Assembly (NCBI GenBank): GCA_030824495.1
Contig: JAVBXP010000026.1
Coordinates: forward strand, 1-64,000
DNA: 64,000 nt
Origin: a bacterium
Lineage (GTDB): Bacteria; Pseudomonadota; Alphaproteobacteria; Caulobacterales; Caulobacteraceae
Direction of reading: 5' to 3'
Shown here: positions 25,758 to 33,220 of the stretch, piece by piece
How positions within the stretch are numbered: position 1 is the stretch's first letter
Layout: every line of letters begins with the position of its first letter
Made by a program: the position numbers and the translations under genes
Notes under the pieces: model-generated
Seen by the model: only the letters and a program-made list of their open reading frames with translations
Told to the model about the DNA's origin: nothing
Databases searched by the model: none

Positions 25758-25925
25758 CTACTTAATCTTGCCTTCTTTGAATTCGACGTGCTTCCGAACC
25801 ACCGGGTCGTACTTCATCATGACCAGTTTCTCGGTCTTGGTGCGGGCGTTCTTCTTGGTCACGTAGAAGTAGCCAGTGTCCGCAGACGAGTTCAGGCGGA
25901 TCTTGATGGAGGCGGGCTTCGCCAT
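25758..25925 (-). CDS. rpmG: 50S ribosomal protein L33
   Basis: A 55-residue protein: start [15 protein letters not shown], then [11 protein letters not shown] and [13 protein letters not shown]. This is the standard L33 of the large subunit E-site region. It is the Cys-less form (no CxxC pairs), which does not need zinc. It stands alone with its own terminator. Confidence 0.96.
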   Translation of the reverse strand: MAKPASIKIRLNSSADTGYFYVTKKNARTKTEKLVMMKYDPVVRKHVEFKEGKIK

Positions 25926-26038
25926 GGTCGGTCCTCGCGGGGCCGGCTTGACCGGCAGGTGTTCGAAAGAGCGGCGGACAATACGAATCCCGAACCTAAA
26001 GTCAATCCAGGCTGGGAAATTGCCGCACGGGTGAAGCC

Positions 26039-27034
26039 TCAGCCGAGCATGGCCTCGAACTTCGGGGAGAGGATTTCGCGCAAACCGGCCCCGTCGTCCA
26101 CCAGGAAATAGGCCGCAAGGTCATGTTTTAAAGCGAATTCCGGCCCTGCGAGCGGTCCGAGCACGCCCAGCGCGGTGCTGAGGGCGTCGGCGTCCATGCA
26201 GGTCTGGTGAATCACGCTGACGGAGCGGACTGCGTTGTCGATCGGACGACCGAGTCGCGGATCGAGCGTGTGGGCGTATCGCCGTCCGTCATGTTCCAGG
26301 AAGCGGTGATAGTCGCCCGAGGTTGCGACGGCCAGGCCGTGGAGGGCCAGCAGTATCGGCCCGCCCGGAAGCGTCACGCCGGGGGGGGCGGCGATCTTCA
26401 CCCACCAAGGTTCTCCGTCCGGCTTGACGCCCTGGCCGCGTAACTCACCGCCGATCTCCACGAGATGGTCCGGCAGGCCCATGAGGTTGAGGGCGCGCGA
26501 GACCTCGTCGACGCCGAAGCCTTTGGCGATGCCTGAAAAGTCGAGCTCCAGCCCACCGGGCTGAAAGGCCCTGGAGCCCTCTACAGCCAGTCTGTCCCAA
26601 CCGCTGGCGTCCAGGGCGGCCTTGACCGCCGCTTCGTCTGGCGGGCCGGCCACGGGCCCCGCAGGGCCAAAGCCCCACAGGTCGACCAAACGACCCGCGG
26701 TGGGATCGAAGGCGCCGTCACTAGTCCGCGCCCAGCCCAGCGCGCCGGACAGCACGTGATTGAACGCCGGAGCCATGTCCAGCCACGCGCCGGCTGGCGA
26801 GCCGTTGAAGCGGCTGATGTCGGATTGTGGCTCCCAGGGGCTCATCTGGGCGACCACCCGGTTGAGCAGGGTCTGGAGGCCGTCCTGGACGCCCACCAGA
26901 TCAAGATCCGGCGGCGCCAGCGCCTTCACGCTCCAGGCGACCCCCATGGTGGGGCCGCCGAGCTCGATCACGGCTCCGCCGCGCGGCCTTTCGGCCGGCG
27001 GCGACAGCTCAAGTGGAACCGCGACGCGGTTCAT
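26039..27034 (-). CDS. apbE: FAD:protein FMN transferase ApbE
   Basis: A 331-residue enzyme that moves FMN from FAD to a Thr or Ser of extracytoplasmic proteins. Motifs: M-G-V-A-W-S-V near the N-terminus, [58 protein letters not shown]. There is no clear signal peptide or lipobox, unlike many ApbE proteins, so export or an unusual N-terminus needs explaining. It is the last gene of the PepSY-DUF2271-DUF4198-apbE unit, ten bases after DUF4198, and its likely target is the DUF2271 protein. Confidence 0.92.
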   Translation of the reverse strand: MNRVAVPLELSPPAERPRGGAVIELGGPTMGVAWSVKALAPPDLDLVGVQDGLQTLLNRVVAQMSPWEPQSDISRFNGSPAGAWLDMAPAFNHVLSGALGWARTSDGAFDPTAGRLVDLWGFGPAGPVAGPPDEAAVKAALDASGWDRLAVEGSRAFQPGGLELDFSGIAKGFGVDEVSRALNLMGLPDHLVEIGGELRGQGVKPDGEPWWVKIAAPPGVTLPGGPILLALHGLAVATSGDYHRFLEHDGRRYAHTLDPRLGRPIDNAVRSVSVIHQTCMDADALSTALGVLGPLAGPEFALKHDLAAYFLVDDGAGLREILSPKFEAMLG

Positions 27035-27044
27035 CGAAGACGCC

Positions 27045-27863
27045 CTAGTCCGGAAGGACTTCCAGCGTCGTCACATAGGACGCGTTGCGTTCGGCGTTCG
27101 GGATGCTGGCCTTGCCGCCGCGCACGCCGGCTTCCAGCCAGTACATGCCCGCGCCGGGCCACTTCACCGTAAAGGCGCCTTGGGCGTCAGTGGTCAGCTT
27201 CATCTCGCCCGTCCCGCTGCGGTAGCGGTTGCCGCCGGGAACGACCTCGACCTCGACGCCGGCCGCCGGCTTGCCGTCCAGCATCAGCTTGAAGGTGGCC
27301 GCTTCGCTTGCGACCAGATCGTTGGGGTGGGTGACGGGTTCGAGCTCCAGGCCCTTGCCGGTGATCTTCAGCGCCTCCTTGGTCGGGCTGCCGCGCGTGG
27401 CGAAGATCTCGAGCCGGCGCTGCGACTGGGTCAGCTTAACGTCGGTGGCGTCCTTCGGGATCGCGGTCGCCAATTCGGCCTCGGTCCCGCGCCAGCGCTT
27501 GGTCTCGCCGTTCTGCTTGTACGAGGCCATCAGGCCGTCGCCGACATTGGTGATCTTGTAGGTGCCGGGCTGGGCGAGCTGGACGTCGAAGGTGCTGCGG
27601 TACTTGCCCGTCGCGCCGTTCTTGATCTCGCCCTTCGACCCGTCGGGCGCGATGACGGCGATCCCGTCCAGGCGCATCGGGTTGTGATCGAAATAGAAGA
27701 GGTCGTTGGAGACGGCGGCGTCGACCGTGATCCAGGGATCATTACCCGACAGCACCGTCGCCGAAGGCAGCATCCACTGGCGGTGGGCGTTGGCGGCGAC
27801 CGGAACGGCCAGCAGGGCGACGAGGGAGGCGGCGGCGAGTGCGCCGCGACGAAGCGAGATCAT
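27045..27863 (-). CDS. DUF4198 periplasmic protein
   Basis: A 272-residue exported protein with a signal peptide ending A-N-A-H (about residue 26) and the DUF4198 hallmark H-R-Q-W-M-L-P-S right after cleavage. Later segments include Y-F-D-H-N-P-M-R-L, G-T-Y-K-I-T, H-P-N-D-L and G-A-F-T-V-K-W-P-G-A-G-M-Y-W-L-E-A, typical of this beta-rich family linked to metal uptake and flavinylation loci. The His just after the signal peptide is a candidate metal ligand. ATG 27863 is chosen over 27887 because AGAAGGA precedes it and it starts the signal peptide. It lies 20 bases after DUF2271. Confidence 0.88.
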   Translation of the reverse strand: MISLRRGALAAASLVALLAVPVAANAHRQWMLPSATVLSGNDPWITVDAAVSNDLFYFDHNPMRLDGIAVIAPDGSKGEIKNGATGKYRSTFDVQLAQPGTYKITNVGDGLMASYKQNGETKRWRGTEAELATAIPKDATDVKLTQSQRRLEIFATRGSPTKEALKITGKGLELEPVTHPNDLVASEAATFKLMLDGKPAAGVEVEVVPGGNRYRSGTGEMKLTTDAQGAFTVKWPGAGMYWLEAGVRGGKASIPNAERNASYVTTLEVLPD

Positions 27864-27883
27864 CTTGTGGATCCTTCTGGGGT

Positions 27884-28384
27884 TCACGGCTTAACGGTGA
27901 CGCTCATCGCGCCGAGCTCGCTGGAGCCCTTCACCGAGGAGGTGGCGCGGGCCTTGGGCGGCCATTGGAATGGGGCGCGGAGCACTTCGACGCCGCCAAC
28001 CTCGCGGGCGGCCTCAACGACGAGGTTGTATTGGCCGGCGGGCAGGGCGCCTGGCTTGAACACCACCTGGTGCTTGCCCGGCGCGCGGGTCGCGGCGCTG
28101 ATCCCGTCGGCCGGGAGGGTCATGTCGCGGCCGGCGCGGCGCCACCACTGGCGCATGTCCTTCAGCCACTTCTGGCCTTCGTTGTTCTTCAGCTTGACGT
28201 CGTACCAGACGGCCAGCGTCTTCACGGCGGTCTTGTCGGGGTTTTCAATCCAGACCGCGACATAGGGGCGGTGATACTCGGCCACCGTCAGCCGCGGGAT
28301 CTCCAGGCTGAGTTCCAGGTCGGCCGCCAGGGCGGGCGTCGCCATCAAGCCGGTCAGGGCGGCGGTATAGACGGGCAGGCGCAT
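27884..28384 (-). CDS. DUF2271 periplasmic protein, probable FMN-carrying acceptor
   Basis: A 166-residue exported protein; the signal peptide ends A-L-A-A (about 21). DUF2271 features: Y-H-R-P-Y-V-A-V-W-I-E-N, L-A-V-W-Y-D-V, K-W-L-K-D-M-R-Q-W-W-R. Residues 93-99 read D-G-I-S-A-A-T, close to the D-x-x-S-(G/A)-A-T sequence at which ApbE attaches FMN, with Thr99 as acceptor. With ApbE encoded in the same operon, I infer that this is the flavinylated electron carrier. It lies 11 bases downstream of the PepSY gene. Confidence 0.88.
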   Translation of the reverse strand: MRLPVYTAALTGLMATPALAADLELSLEIPRLTVAEYHRPYVAVWIENPDKTAVKTLAVWYDVKLKNNEGQKWLKDMRQWWRRAGRDMTLPADGISAATRAPGKHQVVFKPGALPAGQYNLVVEAAREVGGVEVLRAPFQWPPKARATSSVKGSSELGAMSVTVKP

Positions 28385-28395
28385 GGGGGCTCCGG

Positions 28396-29073
28396 TCAGT
28401 GGATAAAGAGGAGGACGAGGATCAGCGGCACCGCGAGACCAAGGCCAACCAACGGCCAAGTGATCTTGCGTGCGCGGGAATGCAGTTGCAGCAGCACCAG
28501 GCCGGTCGCGCAGAACACGATGCAGCCGATGGCGAAGACGTCGAGGAACAGGCTCCAGACCGCGCCGGAGTTGCGGCCCTTGTGCAGGTCGTTGAGGTAG
28601 GCGATCGGGCCGCGATCGGTGCGCTCGTGCAGCACCTCGCCAGACGCCGCGTCGAAGGTCACCCAGCCGTCGCCGCCAGGGCGCGGAAGCGAGACATAGG
28701 CTTCGTCGTCGGTCCATTCGATCGGCGCGCCCTTCGGCGCCTTGACGTCCAGATCCTTGCCCAGCCAGACGCGGATTTCCTCAGGCAGTGCGCTCTTCGA
28801 CGTTTGGGCGGTCTTGGCTAAGGCGATCAGTTCGGGGGGAAGCTGACCCTCGACCTCGACGGTCTTGGGCTTGGCCTCGATCGCGCCGGCATGGTTCAGG
28901 GTGATGCCGGTGATGGCGAACAGCAGCATGCCGATCAGGCAGATCGCAGCGCTGATCCAGTGCCACTGGACCATCTGGCGCATGAGCGCGGCGCGACGCT
29001 GGGCCGCGCGCTTGGCGCGGGCCTTAGCCTCATCGATGGCCGGTTTGGCGCCAACGAGCTCAGAAGCCGACAA
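28396..29073 (-). CDS. PepSY-associated membrane protein
   Basis: A 225-residue protein with a basic N-terminus, a membrane helix (W-H-W-I-S-A-A-I-C-L-I-G-M-L-L-F then T-G-I-T-L-N-H), a periplasmic PepSY-like domain of about 115 residues, and two further helices ending L-V-L-L-F-I-H. PepSY membrane proteins with conserved His in the helices (H-W, L-N-H) are thought to pass electrons across the inner membrane to flavinylated partners or ferric siderophores. TTG 29071-29073 is preferred: it follows a G-rich ribosome site, while the longer frame up to 29193 would run through the Fur box. First gene of the operon. Confidence 0.82.
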   Translation of the reverse strand: MSASELVGAKPAIDEAKARAKRAAQRRAALMRQMVQWHWISAAICLIGMLLFAITGITLNHAGAIEAKPKTVEVEGQLPPELIALAKTAQTSKSALPEEIRVWLGKDLDVKAPKGAPIEWTDDEAYVSLPRPGGDGWVTFDAASGEVLHERTDRGPIAYLNDLHKGRNSGAVWSLFLDVFAIGCIVFCATGLVLLQLHSRARKITWPLVGLGLAVPLILVLLFIH

Positions 29074-29096
29074 GATCCAAATCCCCCGCAGGTGCT

Positions 29097-29111
29097 TAAG
29101 AATAGTTCGCA
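29097..29111. promoter_or_regulatory. Second, degenerate Fur-like site
   Basis: The bases show the right half GTTCGCA of the upstream Fur box and a weak left half around one central A, 24 bases before the TTG of the PepSY gene and 32 bases from the end of the perfect box. Tandem Fur sites are common, but this half is poorly conserved. Confidence 0.35.
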
Positions 29112-29143
29112 CTAACAACGGGGACTGGCTAGCGCAAGGTTGT

Positions 29144-29158
29144 TGCGAATAATTCGCA
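29144..29158. promoter_or_regulatory. Fur-type operator, perfect 7-1-7 palindrome
   Basis: TGCGAAT-A-ATTCGCA is a perfect 7-1-7 inverted repeat of the kind recognised by Fur in alphaproteobacteria. It lies 70 bases upstream of the PepSY gene's TTG, so iron-replete repression of the four-gene operon is expected. Related Irr or Zur sites have similar architecture and cannot be excluded. Confidence 0.72.
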
Positions 29159-29192
29159 GCTGAAACGTGAGCGGGGCCACCTAGGTTCGTCA

Positions 29193-29318
29193 TCCTAGGC
29201 CTTGTGCCTAGGACCCCTCGTCCCGCTTCATCGACTTGCAGGGGGTGAGCTCAGCCACACAGTTCCTTCCCTCTAGTCGTCGCCGCCGAGAGAGGGATCC
29301 TAGGCACAAGGCCTAGGA
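29193..29318. repeat. Pair of inverted 21-base palindromic repeats
   Basis: A 21-base unit at 29193-29213 recurs as its exact reverse complement at 29298-29318. Each copy is itself a hairpin: TCCTAGGC and GCCTAGGA around a five-base CTTGT or ACAAG loop. The 84 bases between show no ORF. The pair lies just upstream of the iron operon and right behind the Nudix gene. It resembles a REP/MITE-like intergenic element; copy number elsewhere is not visible here. Confidence 0.75.
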
Positions 29319-29340
29319 CGAAGAGAGAGTGGAAGAGCCG

Positions 29341-30051
29341 CTAGAGGTGGCTCAGCTTCGTCTTGGTGGCGCCAAAACGCATGAACGGCTGAGGCCGGCT
29401 TGGATCTTCCAGGCGCTGGATCGCTTCGCCGATCACCGTGCGGGTCACCGAGGGTAAGGGCAGGGCGATGGCCTCGTCGAAATCGACCCAGGCGATCTCT
29501 TCAAGCTCGCCGCAATCTGGCTGGCGATCCAGGCTGATCAGGTGTTCGGCCTCGGCCATCAGGAACCAGGTGTCGAACCGCTTGGCCAGCATGGCCGGCG
29601 TCACCGCCCGGGCGATGATCTGCAGGGCCTCCAGGTCGGCCGCCGCGCCATGGGCGGCGAATTCGCGCCAGGGACCAGCCACCGGACGCGGCGGGACCGG
29701 CTTGGCCAGCAACAGTCCGGCCTCTTCATAGGTCTCGCGCACGGCGGCCAGGGCCAGGGCCCGGCCCCGGCTCATCGGGATGTGGGACTCGAACTTGGCG
29801 GCCACCTCCGGCTTCAGATCCGTCGCGAAAGGTGCGCGGAAGTCGCTGCGGTCGATGCGCCCGCCCGGGAACACCCAGAGGTTCGGCATGAAGTCATGGC
29901 CGCTATTGCGCTTGCCCATCAGCACCTGGGGCTTGCTGCGGTCGCGGCGGACGATGATCAGGGTGGCGGCGTTGCGGGGACGCACCGCGCGGGCTCCTTC
30001 AGCGCGAAGGCGGCCGCCCTCTGGTCGCCGGGCTGGTTCAACATTGCTCAT
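29341..30051 (-). CDS. Nudix hydrolase, CoA-diphosphatase (NUDT7/19)-like
   Basis: A 236-residue protein. The sequence N-A-A-T-L-I-I-V-R, V-L-M-G-K-R-N-S-G-H-D-F-M-P-N-L-W-V-F-P-G-G-R leads to a Nudix box split by an insertion of about 35 residues: G-G-R-I-D then A-V-R-E-T-Y-E-E-A-G-L-L-L, which retains the R-E-x-x-E-E core. That split is typical of NUDT19-like proteins acting on acyl-CoA or NAD-type pyrophosphates. The substrate is inferred only. Confidence 0.85.
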   Translation of the reverse strand: MSNVEPARRPEGGRLRAEGARAVRPRNAATLIIVRRDRSKPQVLMGKRNSGHDFMPNLWVFPGGRIDRSDFRAPFATDLKPEVAAKFESHIPMSRGRALALAAVRETYEEAGLLLAKPVPPRPVAGPWREFAAHGAAADLEALQIIARAVTPAMLAKRFDTWFLMAEAEHLISLDRQPDCGELEEIAWVDFDEAIALPLPSVTRTVIGEAIQRLEDPSRPQPFMRFGATKTKLSHL

Positions 30052-30275
30052 GAAACAACTGTATGAGCCGACTCAGGCGCTGGGAATACCGACCTTAGGT
30101 CAACTGCGCCACGCGACCCGCCTATCGGGCGCCGCCGGGGTGAGGTGATCGAAGGTCGGCGGCGGGTCACAAAGCCTGCCGACAACAGCCGCGACATCTG
30201 CCAGGAAGGGGAGATGGTTCTCAATTCGTCCTTTCCTATCGCCTATGGCGCCACCCCGTGCGAGACGCCGGCGTC

Positions 30276-30965
30276 ATGATCATCGAACGCCTGAAGGCCT
30301 TGAGGGGCAAGGTCGAGACGCGAACCCTGGTGTTGCTGGTGGCCCTGGTCGGGGTCCCATCGCTATTCCTCTCCATTGCCGACGAGGTGGCCGAAGGCGA
30401 GACCGCGGCGCTGGATCGGCGATTGCTGCTAGCGTTTCGGTCGCCGGGCGACCCCTCCGATCCGCTTGGGCCGCGTTGGTTCGAGGAATCCATGCGCGAC
30501 ATCACCGCGCTTGGCGGCTTCACCGTCGTCACCCTGCTGACGATCGTGGCGACCCTGCTGCTGGTATTCCACCAGCGGCGGCGCGAGGCGCTGATCTTCG
30601 CGGGCACGGTGATCTTGGCCTATGCGTCGAGCGAAGTCCTGAAGGCGTTCTACGACCGTGATCGGCCGATGATCGTCGCCCATGGCAGCATCGTCTATTC
30701 GCAGAGTTTCCCCAGCGGCCATTCCACCGCGGCGGCCGCCACCTTCCTGACCTTGGCCACAGTGCTGGCGAGCGTTGAAAGCAATCGCCGGACCAAGGCT
30801 CTGATCTATGCGCTGGCCATCACCGCGATGATCGCGGTGGGCGTCAGCCGGGTCTATCTCGGGGTGCATTGGCCGACCGACGTCCTGGCCGGCTGGGCCC
30901 TAGGCGCCACTTGGGCGCTGGCGGCGTGGATCGTCCTGGTGGTCAGCCAGCCGAAGCGAGCCTGA
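30276..30965 (+). CDS. PAP2-family membrane phosphatase
   Basis: A 229-residue protein with six hydrophobic helices and the three acid-phosphatase motifs: K-A-F-Y-D-R-D-R-P, P-S-G-H-S-T-A-A and S-R-V-Y-L-G-V-H-W-P-T-D. Such enzymes dephosphorylate undecaprenyl pyrophosphate or phosphatidic acid on the periplasmic side. ATG 30276 is used; a GTG at 30258 is also in frame and neither has a convincing ribosome site. It overlaps the 3' end of the convergent XRE gene by 23 bases. Confidence 0.9.
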   Translation: MIIERLKALRGKVETRTLVLLVALVGVPSLFLSIADEVAEGETAALDRRLLLAFRSPGDPSDPLGPRWFEESMRDITALGGFTVVTLLTIVATLLLVFHQRRREALIFAGTVILAYASSEVLKAFYDRDRPMIVAHGSIVYSQSFPSGHSTAAAATFLTLATVLASVESNRRTKALIYALAITAMIAVGVSRVYLGVHWPTDVLAGWALGATWALAAWIVLVVSQPKRA

Positions 30966-31203
30966 CGCCGAAACCGCCGTCGCCCGCGCACAGCAAGACG
31001 ACTCCGGCCTGACCTAGGGCGGCCGCGATCAATGCGGCGGTGGAGCGCTGAAGGGCGTGCCGGCCGTTCTCGAAATCGCGGATCGTGCTGCGCGACACGC
31101 CGGCGGTCCGCGCCAGGTGATCCTGCGTCCAGTCCAGCAGCCCGCGCGCGGCGCGGCACTGGCATGGGTGGATGACGTCGAAGTGTCCGGCGATATCAGC
31201 CAT
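30943..31203 (-). CDS. Small XRE-family transcriptional regulator
   Basis: An 86-residue single-domain helix-turn-helix protein: Q-C-R-A-A-R-G-L-L-D-W-T-Q-D-H-L-A-R-T-A-G-V-S-R-S-T-I-R-D-F-E, split here by eye, then a short C-terminal hydrophobic tail. The R-A-A-R-G-L-L-x-W-T-Q-x-x-L-A signature is common in small alphaproteobacterial regulators. It is divergent from the KefB-type antiporter gene, with 67 bases between the starts that hold repeated CAAAT boxes, so autoregulation or control of that transporter is plausible. Confidence 0.83.
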   Translation of the reverse strand: MADIAGHFDVIHPCQCRAARGLLDWTQDHLARTAGVSRSTIRDFENGRHALQRSTAALIAAALGQAGVVLLCAGDGGFGVRLASAG

Positions 31204-31220
31204 TTTGGTTGATCTGCGCC

Positions 31221-31250
31221 CAAATCACTTCAAATACAAGACGTTCAAAT
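31221..31250. promoter_or_regulatory. Repeated CAAAT/TTCAAAT boxes between the XRE and antiporter genes
   Basis: TTCAAAT occurs at 31229-31235 and 31244-31250, 15 bases apart, and a further CAAAT starts at 31221. The stretch is AT-rich within a GC-rich region and lies in the divergent promoter area. It may be an operator for the small XRE protein. Confidence 0.35.
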
Positions 31251-31270
31251 CTCAAGTTTCCGGGAGGCCC

Positions 31271-33220
31271 ATGCCCCACCACACGCCGCTGATCGCCACC
31301 ATTGTCGCGGGCCTCGTGGCTGCGTTCGCACTGGGCGCCATCGCCCAGCGCCTGCGACTGTCGCCTCTGGTGGGCTATCTGTTGGCTGGGGTGCTCGTCG
31401 GGCCGTTTACGCCGGGCTACGTCGCCGACCAGAAGATCGCCAATGAGCTGGCCGAGATCGGCGTGATCCTCCTGATGTTCGGGGTGGGGCTTCACTTCTC
31501 GCTGAAAGACCTGCTCGCGGTCCGGCGGATCGCCGTCCCAGGCGCGCTGGGGCAGATGGCGGTCGCCACTCTGCTGGGGATCGGCCTGGCCACCTTGCTC
31601 GGCTGGCCGCTGATTTCAGGGTTGGTGTTTGGCCTGGCGCTCTCGGTCGCCTCGACGGTGGTGCTGCTGCGCGCCTTGCAGGAACGGCGGTTGATCCAGA
31701 CCGACCGTGGCAAGATCGCGGTCGGCTGGCTGATTGTCGAAGACTTGGCCATGGTCCTGGCGCTGGTGCTGTTGCCTGCCCTGGCCGGAGCCATGAAGGC
31801 CGGAGAGGGCGCAGGCGATCCGATGACCGCCTGGGTCATGCCGCTGGGCGTCACCCTGCTGAAGGTCGGTGGTTTCGTCGCCTTCATGCTGATCGTCGGC
31901 CGCCGGCTGGTCCCCTGGCTGCTGCACTATGTGGCCCACACCGGATCGAGGGAGCTGTTCCGCTTGGCGGTGCTCGCCGTCGCTCTCGGCGTGGCGTTCG
32001 GCGCCGCGATGCTGTTCGGCGTCTCCTTCGCGCTAGGCGCCTTCTTCGCCGGCATGATCCTGGCCGAATCCGAACTCAGCCAGCGAGCGGCCGAAGAGAC
32101 GCTGCCCTTGCGCGACGCCTTTGCAGTCTTGTTCTTCGTCTCGGTCGGGATGTTGTTCAACCCGTTCGTGGTCCTGGCCCATCCGTGGACCGTGCTGGCG
32201 GTGCTGGGCATCATCATCGTCGGCAAGTCGCTGGCCGCGCTGGCGATCATCAAGGCCTTCGGACGCTCGAACACCACGGCCGTCACCGTGGCCGCCAGCC
32301 TGGCCCAGATCGGCGAGTTCTCCTTCATCCTCGCCACCATGGGCGTCGACCTTGAAATCCTGCCCAAGGAAGGTCGCGATCTGATTCTGGCCGGGGCGAT
32401 CATCTCGATCATGCTGAACCCGTTCATCTTCGGTCTGGCCACGCGCACGCCCCGCGCCCAACCCTCACCGGCGATCCCGACGCCCGATCCGGAGCCGGCG
32501 AACGATCTGTCACCCACCCAGCTAGGCGGGCACACGATCCTGGTCGGATACGGCCGGGTGGGCGAGGTAGTCGCCACGGGCCTGCGCGCCGAGGCCTATC
32601 CCTTCGTCCTGGTCGAGTCAGAGGCGGAGACCGGGCTCAAGGCGAAGACCCATGGCTATGAGACCATTATCGGGACCGCCACCGACCCTCGGGTCCTCGA
32701 AGCGGCCGGCATCGAACGCGCCGTGCGAATGTTTGTCGCCGTCGCCGACGGCTTCGAGGGCGGCGGCGTGGTGGACAAAGCGCGCAAGGCCAATCCCGGG
32801 TTAGAGATCGTGGCGCGCGCGCACTCCGACACTGAGGCTGCACACCTGATCGCCCACGGCGCGAACCGGGTGGTCATGGGGGAGGAGCAAATCGCGCGGG
32901 GGATGCTGGAGCCCGAGGGGCTGATCGAGACCGCTGCGGAAGACGTCCCGAGCGAGCTTGCTCCCACTGGCCCTAGGTTGCTGATCCTCGACGACGCCGA
33001 GCGCGCGGTGCTGGCCGCCCTGCGCACCATGGACATCTGGCCGGGCGAGGCGATGTCGAGCGCGCCGGTCCGCGACGCCGCGATCACACGCGGCTTTGAG
33101 GCCGCGCGCATCGACACCGCTTTCACGTCCCTGCGGGACAAGGATTGCCTGCGTGATCTCGGCGACGAGCGGATCACCATCACCAAGCAGGGTTTCCTGG
33201 CGGGGCTGCAGCCCGCCTAG
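31271..33220 (+). CDS. CPA2-family K+/cation:proton antiporter with TrkA-N domain (KefB/YbaL-like)
   Basis: A 649-residue inner-membrane protein. About 12 helices (residues 5-400) form the Na+/H+ exchanger core, with G-Y-L-L-A-G-V-L-V-G-P-F, G-V-I-L-L-M-F-G-V-G-L-H-F, S-V-A-S-T-V-V-L-L and E-D-L-A-M-V-L-A. A cytoplasmic TrkA-N Rossmann domain (about 417-535) follows, with I-L-V-G-Y-G-R-V-G-E and G-x-A-T-D-P. The extra C-terminal 100 residues are not recognised. Probably effluxes K+ under electrophile or pH stress. GGAGG precedes ATG 31271. Its TAG shares CTAG with the rnr stop. Confidence 0.9.
   Translation: MPHHTPLIATIVAGLVAAFALGAIAQRLRLSPLVGYLLAGVLVGPFTPGYVADQKIANELAEIGVILLMFGVGLHFSLKDLLAVRRIAVPGALGQMAVATLLGIGLATLLGWPLISGLVFGLALSVASTVVLLRALQERRLIQTDRGKIAVGWLIVEDLAMVLALVLLPALAGAMKAGEGAGDPMTAWVMPLGVTLLKVGGFVAFMLIVGRRLVPWLLHYVAHTGSRELFRLAVLAVALGVAFGAAMLFGVSFALGAFFAGMILAESELSQRAAEETLPLRDAFAVLFFVSVGMLFNPFVVLAHPWTVLAVLGIIIVGKSLAALAIIKAFGRSNTTAVTVAASLAQIGEFSFILATMGVDLEILPKEGRDLILAGAIISIMLNPFIFGLATRTPRAQPSPAIPTPDPEPANDLSPTQLGGHTILVGYGRVGEVVATGLRAEAYPFVLVESEAETGLKAKTHGYETIIGTATDPRVLEAAGIERAVRMFVAVADGFEGGGVVDKARKANPGLEIVARAHSDTEAAHLIAHGANRVVMGEEQIARGMLEPEGLIETAAEDVPSELAPTGPRLLILDDAERAVLAALRTMDIWPGEAMSSAPVRDAAITRGFEAARIDTAFTSLRDKDCLRDLGDERITITKQGFLAGLQPA

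Noticed and set aside
29074..29193. Longer PepSY reading frame starting at 29193
   Set aside because: It would translate through the perfect Fur palindrome and the edge of the repeat; the TTG at 29073 has a better ribosome site.
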